The position numbers were made by a program, and so were the translations under genes. This document shows, piece by piece, positions 24,032-29,903 of a stretch of DNA of 36,983 nt. The stretch covers positions 1-36,983 of IMG/VR virus record IMGVR_UViG_3300027777_000074, one strand, 5' to 3'. How positions within the stretch are numbered: position 1 is the stretch's first letter; the number at the start of each line of letters is the position of its first letter. Below the pieces are notes generated by a model. It searched no databases. It was not told the DNA's origin and was given only the letters and a program-made list of their open reading frames with translations. This stretch comes from a virus.

Positions 24032-24294
24032 GAGTTCTTCTCTTTGAGTTTGGTTTCCCAGTTTTTCCAGGTCAACCTTGCGGTATAACCAGTAAAGTCA
24101 TCGAGTTCTGAACAATTGGCTACAGTTTTTTCCATAATCTCTTGAACCTCCTCATCCGTCAGCCCGACCCATTCGCGGGCTTTGAGTTGTTCGTTTTCTA
24201 AGTGAAGACGGCGAAGTTCTTTTGCAATTTCGAGTCGTGGTGCATATTCCATTGCCAAAACTTCATCCGCCAATTGCAAAGCCTTCACTTTCAT
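24028..24294 (-). CDS. Conserved phage coiled-coil protein (88 aa)
   Basis: The start is ATG 24294 (MKVKALQLADEVLAMEYAPR), which overlaps the stop of the zinc-ribbon gene (ATGA); an upstream in-frame ATG (24321) lies inside that gene and is less likely. Motifs: KALQLADEV, AKELRRLHLENEQLKAREW and WVGLTDEEVQEIMEK. This family is common in phage early regions in my recall. The 'LHLENEQL' part is coiled coil. Function unknown. Confidence 0.8.
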   Translation of the reverse strand: MKVKALQLADEVLAMEYAPRLEIAKELRRLHLENEQLKAREWVGLTDEEVQEIMEKTVANCSELDDFTGYTARLTWKNWETKLKEKNS

Positions 24295-24428
24295 AACGGG
24301 TTTCTCCCACAGTAAGAACATTTAACAATGATGGTGCGGATTGGTTTGCCGCATCGTAGGCATGTGTAGCCACCAAGCCCGTTTCCGGCGGCCGGCTCAT
24401 TTCTTTTGATTTGCCGGAACAAGTGCAT
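24291..24428 (-). CDS. Small zinc-ribbon protein (45 aa)
   Basis: MHLFRQIKRNEPAAGNGLGG then CLRCGKPIRTIIVKCSYCGR, ending NPL. Two CxxC pairs 11 residues apart make a complete zinc ribbon. An AGGGAAGG element lies just before the ATG at 24428. The stop overlaps the next start (ATGA). The first 32 bases overlap the preceding 52-aa gene in another frame. Function unknown; nucleic-acid or protein binding is plausible. Confidence 0.75.
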   Translation of the reverse strand: MHLFRQIKRNEPAAGNGLGGYTCLRCGKPIRTIIVKCSYCGRNPL

Positions 24429-24555
24429 CGCCTTCCCTGTCCGCAGTCTCCTGTGCAGCTACTGCTTCCTCCAAAAACTTCTTGAAGATACCGTCGCCTG
24501 GCCAATTTGAACATCTCTCCAACTCCTTTTGACGGTGGTCAGATGTTGTGTGCAT
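24397..24555 (-). CDS. Small helical protein (52 aa)
   Basis: MHTTSDHRQKELERCSNWPG then DGIFKKFLEEAVAAQETADR. The start at ATG 24555 overlaps the end of the 98-aa gene by 17 bp with GGAGG immediately upstream. A second in-frame start is absent. The competing frame 24263-24514 has a composition unlike the neighbours and is rejected. Function unknown. Confidence 0.55.
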   Translation of the reverse strand: MHTTSDHRQKELERCSNWPGDGIFKKFLEEAVAAQETADREGDALVPANQKK

Positions 24556-24835
24556 CCTCCACCAGACGGGCAAAATCGATAACTTCATCCAAGTCACCTT
24601 TAACAAAATATTCCTTTGAATTCTCGTGCTTGTCAATAAGGCCCGATGCTAGTGCGAGCTTCATGATCTGGCGCTGTCCCAACCCCATCGGAGGCTTGCT
24701 ATCCTCAAACGAAAAGCAAGCAGAGTCCCAGGCAGCGCACCAGCACTTGTACAGCGGCTCCTCCAGAGGGTGATAACTACCGTTTCCGACCATGATGCTG
24801 TCTCGCCATTTTCGCCATGCAATATCGCGGTCCAT
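24539..24835 (-). CDS. Unknown early protein (98 aa)
   Basis: MDRDIAWRKWRDSIMVGNGS then YHPLEEPLYKCWCAAWDSA and QRQIMKLALASGLIDKHENS. Mainly helical with a Trp/Cys-rich centre. It follows the 94-aa gene by 3 bp and overlaps the 52-aa gene. Not recognised. Confidence 0.65.
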   Translation of the reverse strand: MDRDIAWRKWRDSIMVGNGSYHPLEEPLYKCWCAAWDSACFSFEDSKPPMGLGQRQIMKLALASGLIDKHENSKEYFVKGDLDEVIDFARLVEDAHNI

Positions 24836-24838
24836 ACT

Positions 24839-25123
24839 CTACTCCACTATGATTCGGTCGCCAATGCCATCTTTTCTAGCAGCGGACTCCCATCCAACAT
24901 TAAAGTCCCAAGCCCCATCCTTCTGACGTTTGGCCTCGATGAACTGGATTTTGCACGGGAAGTTGTAAGACTTGGTGACAAATCCATAATTGGAATAAAC
25001 CTTAACGCGCTTATTCTCAGGCTTTAAATGGCCGAGCAACTCAACCAATTCCTCTTCGTCTACCGCTCGAGCACTTGAATTACCCCGTTTCCCGAAGTGA
25101 TGTTTCAACTCTGTAACTTTCAT
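24839..25123 (-). CDS. Unknown early protein (94 aa)
   Basis: MKVTELKHHFGKRGNSSARA then DEEELVELLGHLKPENKRVK and an alternating beta-type C-terminal half with KIQFIEAKRQKDGAWDFNVG. AGGAAAC lies 5 nt before the ATG at 25123, a good ribosome site, although this sits 44 bp inside the end of the upstream gene. Not recognised. Confidence 0.65.
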   Translation of the reverse strand: MKVTELKHHFGKRGNSSARAVDEEELVELLGHLKPENKRVKVYSNYGFVTKSYNFPCKIQFIEAKRQKDGAWDFNVGWESAARKDGIGDRIIVE

Positions 25124-25286
25124 TGTTTCCTACGTAAAGGCGTGAACAATGAAAGAGTAAATCACTAACTATTGAATTGACAAGTTCTCTATCCGGCGAT
25201 TCCGATGCCATTAGCTCTTGAAGCTTGCGAGAATGCAGACCCAACATAACCGTGGACTCTGCGATTTCTGTAGAAAGTTTAGACAC
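25080..25286 (-). CDS. Unknown helical protein, GTG start (68 aa)
   Basis: Begins at GTG 25286 (MSKLSTEIAESTVMLGLHSR) and is helical, with RKLQELMASESPDRELVNSI. It is the first gene after the terminator at 25301-25327, with only a short A-rich leader containing GGA. It overlaps the next gene by 44 bp. Because of the weak start signal it is less certain than its neighbours. Confidence 0.5.
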   Translation of the reverse strand: MSKLSTEIAESTVMLGLHSRKLQELMASESPDRELVNSIVSDLLFHCSRLYVGNNESYRVETSLRETG

Positions 25287-25300
25287 GTTTTTTTTCCATA

Positions 25301-25327
25301 GAAAAGGCCCCCGTGTTAGGAGGGCCT
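25301..25327 (-). terminator. Rho-independent terminator after the 104-aa gene
   Basis: The transcribed strand reads AGGCCC, a short loop region TCCTAACACGG, GGGCCT, then UUUUC. The hairpin begins about 8 bp after the stop of the 25335-25649 gene. Its strong GC stem and U run fit an intrinsic terminator ending the replication transcript. Confidence 0.85.
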
Positions 25328-25334
25328 CGTTTAT

Positions 25335-25649
25335 TTAGCGGGAGGTGACCTTGATGGAGAACACCGCGGTCGTTTTGGTGAACTCGGCCACTTTGTCAGC
25401 GCTGATGCCGCAGGACTTGACCAGAGCCTTCCAGTCTACGACAGAACGGTTGGACTCGGAGTGAGTGGCCTTGAAGAAAGCCCCTTCAAATACTTTTTGG
25501 CCGCCTGGGAGTGTCGCCTCATCTTTCATCCCGTCTTTGATCGCATCTGCACGTGCGGTCAACTCTGCGATCTGGGCAAGCAAGGAGCCAAGCTCGTCAA
25601 CTTCGTTGGTCTGGAGGGCGAGAGCTTCGATGTTGGTAACTGCGTTCAT
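25335..25649 (-). CDS. Conserved phage protein, helix plus beta C-terminus (104 aa)
   Basis: Starts at ATG 25649 (MNAVTNIEALALQTNEVDEL) or at GTG 25655, with AAGGA upstream. The N-terminal half is a helix (LGSLLAQIAELTARADAIKD), followed by VFEGAFFKATHSESNRSVVD and a C-terminal TAVFSIKVTSR. A module with VDWKAL... ending in a short beta strand is common to small replication-region proteins of phages in my recall. It is flanked by the AT-rich repeat upstream and a terminator downstream, so it may be a separate short transcript. Function unknown. Confidence 0.75.
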   Translation of the reverse strand: MNAVTNIEALALQTNEVDELGSLLAQIAELTARADAIKDGMKDEATLPGGQKVFEGAFFKATHSESNRSVVDWKALVKSCGISADKVAEFTKTTAVFSIKVTSR

Positions 25650-25704
25650 TTTCACTGTCCTTCACTGTTGAGGGCCACACCGTGCAGCCCATGAGTTGAA
25701 CTGT

Positions 25705-25727
25705 ACACAGAATTTTTCGTCCTGTGT
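25705..25727 (-). promoter_or_regulatory. Inverted repeat upstream of the 104-aa gene
   Basis: ACACAG and CTGTGT form a perfect 6-bp inverted repeat with an 11-nt spacer, partly overlapping the AT-rich repeat. It could be an operator, placed about 60-80 bp before the start of the 104-aa gene. Confidence 0.45.
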
Positions 25728-25760
25728 GAACTTTTTTCAACTTTTTTCAACTTTTTTTTC
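25723..25760. repeat. AT-rich intergenic repeat, copy 2
   Basis: TGTGTGAACTTTTTTCAACT then TTTTTCAACTTTTTTTTC. Contains three AACTTTTTT units against two in copy 1 (21320-21346). Its left part is upstream of the 104-aa gene, and its right part encodes the last residues of the 55-aa gene. Confidence 0.7.
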
Positions 25761-25904
25761 TGGCACCGTATCTTCGTCCTTGAGGTGCTCCAAGAGTGGC
25801 GCTAACACTGACTCTTGCTCTGGCCGCAGGTCAAGCCACGCCTCAATCTCCTGCAGGATGATCGCAACGCCAGCGTCAAACCCTTCGATGTAGTCTGCCT
25901 TCAT
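25737..25904 (-). CDS. Small acidic helical protein (55 aa)
   Basis: MKADYIEGFDAGVAIILQEI then EAWLDLRPEQESVLAPLLEH, ending in KKVEKS. The GFDAG...I-x-L-Q-E pattern makes one long amphipathic helix. The ATG at 25904 overlaps the RusA stop (ATGA). The last codons are encoded by the AT-rich repeat. Function unknown. Confidence 0.7.
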   Translation of the reverse strand: MKADYIEGFDAGVAIILQEIEAWLDLRPEQESVLAPLLEHLKDEDTVPEKKVEKS

Positions 25905-26251
25905 TTCTCAGCCTCTTTGATGGTTACCTTGAGCATCCCTGCGACAATATCGCCCCAGTAGACACGCAAGTCTATAATTTGTGAGTCGTCTTTGTAAATA
26001 CCTGCATGAGCCAGCGCATCAAGCGGTGCCTTCAACAAGTTGTCTAGGTCACGCTTCCTCTTGTCTGGACGGAACGCCTCTACGGTCACGACAATTGGCC
26101 CCTCAAAGTGAGCCGTTGGGTTGCTGTGCATGATCTGGTGCATCACGGCTTCACGGTACAACCGGCCTGCATCAGAGATGACCATGCGGTTGCGCCACTT
26201 ACGCCAGTAGGTGTTGACACTCGGCGGCCAGGGTAGGGTGATTTCCATCAT
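25901..26251 (-). CDS. rusA: RusA-type Holliday junction resolvase (116 aa)
   Basis: MMEITLPWPPSVNTYWRKWR is the RusA N-terminal motif. The catalytic core is RPDKRKRDLDNLLKAPLDAL with D68, D70 and K74, followed by YKDDSQI with D88 and D89. These match the residues known from E. coli RusA (D70, D72, K76, D91) in spacing. It resolves four-way junctions in replicating or recombining phage DNA as a dimer. Length fits the family (about 120 aa). GAGG lies 5 nt upstream, and the start overlaps the helicase stop by 4 bp. Confidence 0.92.
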   Translation of the reverse strand: MMEITLPWPPSVNTYWRKWRNRMVISDAGRLYREAVMHQIMHSNPTAHFEGPIVVTVEAFRPDKRKRDLDNLLKAPLDALAHAGIYKDDSQIIDLRVYWGDIVAGMLKVTIKEAEK

Positions 26252-27234
26252 GCGTACCTCACTAAGTTCATCTGTTCATTCTCGCAAAATGACTGGCTTT
26301 CTCTGTGGTACCAAAGCTTGTACCACTCCTCGATGTCGCCGTTTCGCTGCTTCTCGCACATTAGCGTCAGATCGTGCTCAAAAGGCATAAACCCTCCACC
26401 GGACTTCTGCGCGGCCTCCTTCTTTTTATTTCGCCAGACGACGAATACATTGTCCACTTGGTCAGTAATCGCGCCGCTGCCCTTGAGGTCAAACTTGTTG
26501 GGCTGCGCCTCCTCACTCATCAACTTGCGAATGTGGTGAACCAGGTGAACGTGAACATCGTGATCTCGAGCCAGGGCAGTCAACTCATCAATGAAATTTT
26601 TCTGGGCGTTATAGTCATCCTCGCCAGAGATACATTTCATAAGCGAGTCGATGAAAATGTGACGGATTCCCAACTCCATCGCGCAGTATCTTGCCATCGC
26701 AACAACTGACCGAGCGTCCGTCGTGCCTTGCTGATCATAGAGCCACAGCTTACCCTGAGAGAAGGTATCAAAGTCAACCACCGTCTTGGCTAACGCCTCG
26801 TGGGGATAGGTTATCCCTTCGACGTTTTCGCCAGAGAACTGACGCAGCATCCTGGTCAGGGTACGGACTGGCTTCATCTCAAAACTCGCGATACAAACGC
26901 GCTCACCTTGGCCGACAAGGCTTAGGGCTATCTGACCCGTTAGAAGGCTCTTGCCGCCCCCGTTGGAGCCAGCGTAGACCGTTACCTCGCCAAGCCTGTA
27001 TACGAACTCACCCCAAGTCTTTGACCAAGGCATCTGCAGCGGTTTCGGCGGTGCCGGCTGGTTGCGACTGTCAAGGATCTCAAGCAGGTAGGCGCTTGCC
27101 TCTCGGACCTTGAGCTTGATTTCGGTTAGTTTTTCATATTTTGCGACGTCTATGTCTGTTTGTCGGATTTTTCGTTGTTGGTCGAGCGCTTTTGCCCGTT
27201 CCTCAATGCCGTCAGGCGTGTTTGAGAGCTTCAT
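26248..27234 (-). CDS. DnaB/gp4-type replicative helicase (328 aa)
   Basis: The start is ATG 27234 (MKLSNTPDGIEERAKALDQQ) because GAGG sits 4-5 nt upstream; an ATG at 27246 is less well placed. Walker A is GSNGGGKS (89-96), and Walker B is HIFIDSL (192-198), followed by the VHLVHHIRK segment (about 224-232). Residues about 240-255 carry KFDLKGSGAITDQVD, the DnaB-type arginine-finger/sensor region. It lacks a TOPRIM primase domain. It would form a hexamer that unwinds the fork. It overlaps the zinc-finger gene upstream and RusA downstream, making a compact replication operon. Confidence 0.9.
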   Translation of the reverse strand: MKLSNTPDGIEERAKALDQQRKIRQTDIDVAKYEKLTEIKLKVREASAYLLEILDSRNQPAPPKPLQMPWSKTWGEFVYRLGEVTVYAGSNGGGKSLLTGQIALSLVGQGERVCIASFEMKPVRTLTRMLRQFSGENVEGITYPHEALAKTVVDFDTFSQGKLWLYDQQGTTDARSVVAMARYCAMELGIRHIFIDSLMKCISGEDDYNAQKNFIDELTALARDHDVHVHLVHHIRKLMSEEAQPNKFDLKGSGAITDQVDNVFVVWRNKKKEAAQKSGGGFMPFEHDLTLMCEKQRNGDIEEWYKLWYHRESQSFCENEQMNLVRYA

Positions 27235-27607
27235 CAATCCTCTCATAAGCTAACCAGGCGCGAGAAATATCGTCCTGGCTTATGGTCTTACCGCGGGACA
27301 CGTCAAGGGCTAAAGTCATCGCAATGACCGCCTCAAAGTGAATGATTTTTAACAAGTCCTTGGCGTAGAACTTCGGTCTCGGGCCCTTGCGATCTTGCTT
27401 ATCGGGGAAAAGGTCAGAGACTTCCATACCGATTGATGAGCATATTTCATGGGCCGTACATCCTGCAAAACAGTGAAGCAAAATCACGCCATCTCGATCT
27501 GCGATAGCAAGCGAGGGTGATTTATCTTGATGCGACGGGCACTTAGCAGTCCACGAGCCATTTCGACCCGTAACCTTGTCCAGTCGCGAGAGCAGATTAT
27601 CAATCAT
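27212..27607 (-). CDS. CHC2 zinc-finger primase-like protein without polymerase domain (131 aa)
   Basis: C23-x2-H26 with a following HQDKSPSL, then C46-x3-C50 in LLHCFAGCTAHEI. This is the CHC2 zinc ribbon that starts DnaG/gp4 primases and reads the primer start site. The remaining 80 residues are helical (AKDLLKIIHFEAVIAMTLAL) and show no TOPRIM EGxxD motif. It is therefore either a zinc-only accessory protein that helps another primase or a stripped primase. It precedes the helicase in the operon, as the zinc and helicase halves do in T7 gp4. Confidence 0.85.
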   Translation of the reverse strand: MIDNLLSRLDKVTGRNGSWTAKCPSHQDKSPSLAIADRDGVILLHCFAGCTAHEICSSIGMEVSDLFPDKQDRKGPRPKFYAKDLLKIIHFEAVIAMTLALDVSRGKTISQDDISRAWLAYERIDEALKHA

Positions 27608-28275
27608 TTTGCGACTCTCACAGGTGCCTGCACCGATTCATCCCAACGACGCTGGTTGAGGTAGGTCGTAGGCGCAGGAGTGTACCCAGAAATCCAAGCC
27701 TCCGATGTTGAACTTTGCTTTACATGGGCAATGATCTTGTCAGCCTCTGCGTCGAGGGCCTGCTTCGACCACGAGTTCATCGCCATCTCTTTCCCGTACT
27801 TTCGTTGACCTGGTGGCCAGGCTTTCCAAAATTCAGAAAAACGACTAGCGACAGCGGCCGGAGGTTTTGTTTTTGTTTTGATCTCTTCTCTTGACTCTTC
27901 TCTTGTCTCTTCTTTTCTTTTCTCTTCTTCTCTTCTCTTGTCTATAGTATTACGCTCGTTATACGGACGTATCGCCCACCTCGCGTTGACTGCATCTCGA
28001 GCCTTCTGAGACTTGACTTCGAAGTCCGAAAGATCGTCGTCAGCTTGCTGGTAGGAGTACCCCTCGGAACCCTTCCTAAAGAACTCTTTTAGAACAGAAT
28101 CAACAACTTGCACGTCAGAGATCTGGATTCGTTTAGCGACCCAATCAGCGTCCGGGAATGGCATCTTGTGGTTGTAGTAAAGGTCAATGCAACGCCTGTA
28201 CACGAGGTCCTCAAGCTCAGTCAGGTGGCGAGTCTGCATCGCATATTCAGCGTATCGAAATTTGTACCAATTCAT
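27604..28275 (-). CDS. DUF1376 (YdaU-type) replication protein (223 aa)
   Basis: ATG 28275 is chosen: GGAGG lies 7 nt upstream, and a longer in-frame extension to 28638 runs back through the divergent SSB gene. Residues 1-50 (MNWYKFRYAEYAMQTRHLTE, then LEDLVYRRCIDLYYNHKMPF) are DUF1376, found at the N-terminus of phage replication initiators. A charged linker of alternating Lys/Arg and Glu at about 109-136 separates it from a C-terminal domain (SRFSEFWKAWP, KKYGKEMAM-like, YLNQRRWDE). It probably loads the helicase or recognises the origin, as lambda O/P-type proteins do. It heads the leftward replication operon and overlaps the CHC2 gene by 4 bp. Confidence 0.8.
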   Translation of the reverse strand: MNWYKFRYAEYAMQTRHLTELEDLVYRRCIDLYYNHKMPFPDADWVAKRIQISDVQVVDSVLKEFFRKGSEGYSYQQADDDLSDFEVKSQKARDAVNARWAIRPYNERNTIDKRREEEKRKEETREESREEIKTKTKPPAAVASRFSEFWKAWPPGQRKYGKEMAMNSWSKQALDAEADKIIAHVKQSSTSEAWISGYTPAPTTYLNQRRWDESVQAPVRVAK

Positions 28276-28335
28276 TCGTGTTACCTCCGTAGGTGCCTCA
28301 CGATGAACTAACGCAGATCGTTCGTCAAGGGGGGG

Positions 28336-28363
28336 TTGACAAGTTTTTTTTAGTGTGTAGAGT
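28336..28363 (+). promoter_or_regulatory. Promoter for the rightward operon (-35 TTGACA)
   Basis: TTGACA at 28336-28341, then 16 bp, then TAGAGT at 28358-28363 (4 of 6 matches to TATAAT). It lies 38 bp before the start of the SSB-like gene. The perfect -35 box makes a sigma70-type early promoter likely, though the -10 is mediocre. Confidence 0.6.
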
Positions 28364-28369
28364 CCGGTT

Positions 28370-28383
28370 TGCCAGCGTTGGCA
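28370..28383. promoter_or_regulatory. Palindrome between rightward promoter and SSB-like gene
   Basis: TGCCAGCGTTGGCA: a 5-bp perfect inverted repeat (TGCCA/TGGCA) around 4 nt. It begins 7 bp after the candidate -10 box, near the expected transcription start. An operator for repressing the rightward operon is plausible. Confidence 0.45.
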
Positions 28384-28400
28384 CAACTTAAGGAACGAAA

Positions 28401-29021
28401 ATGATTCTCTCAAAACCAGTTGAAGGAAGCTACAAACAGATCCCTGCGGGCACCTACCTAGCTCGCTGCTACCGATTTGTAGACATGGGTACTCAGACCG
28501 CTCAGTACGACGGCGAGACGACCCGCAGGCACGTTGTGATGATCCAGTGGGAGATACACGGCGATGATGCAGACGGAAGCCCGCTCGTGACGAACAAAAA
28601 CGAGCCGATGAGCATCTCGAAGAACTACACGGCGTCAATGAACGAGAACTCGTCGCTGCGTAAACACCTGCGAGCTTGGCGTGGCCGTGACTTCACTCCC
28701 GAAGAGGAGAAGGGCTTCAAGATGGAAAACATTCTGGGCCAGTGGTGCATGCTGACGGTTGAAGAAAACCCCGGCTCAAACGGGCGGATGTACACGAATG
28801 TATCCTCGGTCTCACCAGTTCACGCAACGCTAAAGAAGAATCTTCCGCAGGGCTACAACCCGGTGGAGTTCTTTAGCCTAAGTGATCGCAACATGGCGGT
28901 GTTTGACAAGCTGTCTGATCGCATCAAAGAGAAGATTCAGGCTGCGCCAGAGTGGGCAGTTAAGCGTGCTGCTCCGGTTGTCATATCGGATGACCCCGAC
29001 GAAGACATACCTTTTAATTAG
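28401..29021 (+). CDS. Single-stranded DNA-binding-like protein with SSB-type acidic tip (206 aa)
   Basis: AAGGA precedes the ATG at 28401. MILSKPVEGSYKQIPAGTYL is the start of a phage DUF669-type ssDNA-binding protein, and RHVVMIQWEIHGDDADG, TSRENSS-like and GQWCMLTVEENPGSNGRMYT segments follow. The C-terminus DDPDEDIPFN mimics the DDDIPF tip of bacterial SSB that recruits host repair and replication proteins. It would coat unwound DNA and help the exonuclease and RusA. It is the first gene of the rightward operon. Confidence 0.8.
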   Translation: MILSKPVEGSYKQIPAGTYLARCYRFVDMGTQTAQYDGETTRRHVVMIQWEIHGDDADGSPLVTNKNEPMSISKNYTASMNENSSLRKHLRAWRGRDFTPEEEKGFKMENILGQWCMLTVEENPGSNGRMYTNVSSVSPVHATLKKNLPQGYNPVEFFSLSDRNMAVFDKLSDRIKEKIQAAPEWAVKRAAPVVISDDPDEDIPFN

Positions 29022-29029
29022 AACTGGTC

Positions 29030-29035
29030 TATAAT
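29030..29035 (+). promoter_or_regulatory. TATAAT -10 box before the HNH gene
   Basis: Perfect TATAAT 29 bp before the HNH start codon. No good -35 hexamer is visible 17 bp upstream (the region overlaps the end of the SSB-like gene). It may give the HNH gene its own transcript that starts inside the hairpin region. Confidence 0.4.
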
Positions 29036-29038
29036 GGT

Positions 29039-29061
29039 CGTACCATCAGCACAGAGGTACG
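29039..29061 (+). promoter_or_regulatory. Hairpin that hides the HNH ribosome-binding site
   Basis: CGTACC (29039-29044) and GGTACG (29056-29061) form a perfect 6-bp stem around an 11-nt loop. The right arm contains most of the Shine-Dalgarno (GAGGT, 29055-29058 region) of the HNH gene that starts at 29064. In transcripts from the upstream promoter it would block translation. A transcript starting at the nearby -10 would begin within or after the left arm. Confidence 0.5.
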
Positions 29062-29063
29062 GC

Positions 29064-29501
29064 ATGATCAGTTCTAAAGAGTGTTTCAAGTGCAAGACCG
29101 TCAAACCACTGGAAGAGTTTTACAAACACAGAATGATGGCTGACGGTCATCTAAACAAATGCAAAGAGTGCACCAAACAAGACGTAGGAAAACATCGTGA
29201 AAAAAATATTGAGCGCATCAGGGAATACGACAGGAATAGAGGATTGTTACCAGAAAGAATTCGTCTTAACACAGAAGTTACAAGATTTTGGAGAAAGCAA
29301 GATAGCCGCAGAAGCGCAGCGCACAGTGCAGTTAGTAGAGCAATTAGAAAAGGTGATCTCGTGAGAGCCTGCTGCGAAAGATGCGGCAATCCAAAGAGCG
29401 TTGCACATCATGAGGATTATGACGCTCCTCTTAACGTCACCTGGCTCTGCCAACCTTGTCACAAACAGAGACACAAAGAGTTGAAGGGCCTAACATGTTA
29501 A
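29064..29501 (+). CDS. HNH endonuclease-like protein (145 aa)
   Basis: The start is ATG 29064 (MISSKECFKCKTVKPLEEFY) because GAGGT lies 6 nt upstream; an upstream ATG (29034) has no such site. The N-terminus has CFKCKTVKPLEEFYKH and CKECTK, a zinc-binding pair. The C-terminus has CCERCGNP then VAHHEDYDAPLNVTWLCQPC followed by HKQRH. This is the beta-beta-alpha HNH nuclease core with His91/His92-type catalytic histidines and a structural Cys4. It could be a homing endonuclease or a cutting enzyme for host DNA. It lies in the rightward operon, downstream of the SSB-like gene. Confidence 0.8.
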   Translation: MISSKECFKCKTVKPLEEFYKHRMMADGHLNKCKECTKQDVGKHREKNIERIREYDRNRGLLPERIRLNTEVTRFWRKQDSRRSAAHSAVSRAIRKGDLVRACCERCGNPKSVAHHEDYDAPLNVTWLCQPCHKQRHKELKGLTC

Positions 29502-29638
29502 GCGCCATCTTATTTGGTGCTGGCGTTGCCTGTGCGCTAGCTGGAGAGAACCTGCTGGCCATAGGCTGCCTTGGTGCCTGTTTAGTAACGACATTAATCG
29601 CTAAAAAAATTGAGGGAAAACATGGATTTTACAGATGA
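29495..29638 (+). CDS. Small membrane protein (47 aa)
   Basis: The start is ATG 29495 (MLSAILFGAGVACALAGENL), overlapping the HNH stop by 7 bp, with AAGGG about 7 nt upstream. Two hydrophobic stretches (LSAILFGAGVACALA and LLAIGCLGACLVTTLI) with a short polar loop and a basic tail (AKKIEGKHGFYR) suggest two membrane helices. Small class II holins can look like this, but the early operon position argues against a simple lysis role. Function unknown. Confidence 0.6.
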   Translation: MLSAILFGAGVACALAGENLLAIGCLGACLVTTLIAKKIEGKHGFYR

Positions 29639-29903
29639 ACAGTCAGCGGTTCTTGAATTAGAGGCCGCAAAGACAGACCAAGTGAAAGCAAAGACAAGCA
29701 AGTTTTTTGAGAAAGTTATAGACAAGTCCGGGCTGACAGGAACGTCTCGGCAGGTCATGTTGTTGAGTGAGCCAATTTCTGTGGACATCTCAATTCGGGT
29801 TCCGATCCAGGCGTTTACAGATCACAAGGCCCTCAACGCAATTGAACGGAAATTGTCTGAGGAATGGGGCGTTCAGGTCTTCTTGATCACGAGGACCAAA
29901 TGA
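29622..29903 (+). CDS. Unknown helical-beta protein (93 aa)
   Basis: ATG 29622 (MDFTDEQSAVLELEAAKTDQ) follows a GAGGG site and overlaps the preceding gene by 17 bp; an ATG four codons earlier is less well placed. A helical N-terminal half rich in Lys and Glu leads to a beta-type half with LLSEPISVDISIRVPIQAFT and ending VQVFLITRTK. It overlaps the FkbM gene by 4 bp. Not recognised. Confidence 0.65.
   Translation: MDFTDEQSAVLELEAAKTDQVKAKTSKFFEKVIDKSGLTGTSRQVMLLSEPISVDISIRVPIQAFTDHKALNAIERKLSEEWGVQVFLITRTK

Noticed and set aside
24263-24514. 83-aa frame across the zinc-ribbon region
   Set aside because: It conflicts with two better genes (45-aa zinc ribbon and 52-aa protein) that have coupled starts and, for the zinc ribbon, a full double CxxC pattern.
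26691-27113. 140-codon rightward frame opposite the helicase
   Set aside because: It is antisense to the Walker A/B-bearing helicase gene, Arg/Ser/Pro-rich and without a ribosome site.
27604-28638. 344-aa version of the DUF1376 gene starting at 28638
   Set aside because: The extra 121 residues run back through the divergent SSB-like gene. The ATG at 28275 has GGAGG 7 nt upstream and starts the DUF1376 domain exactly.
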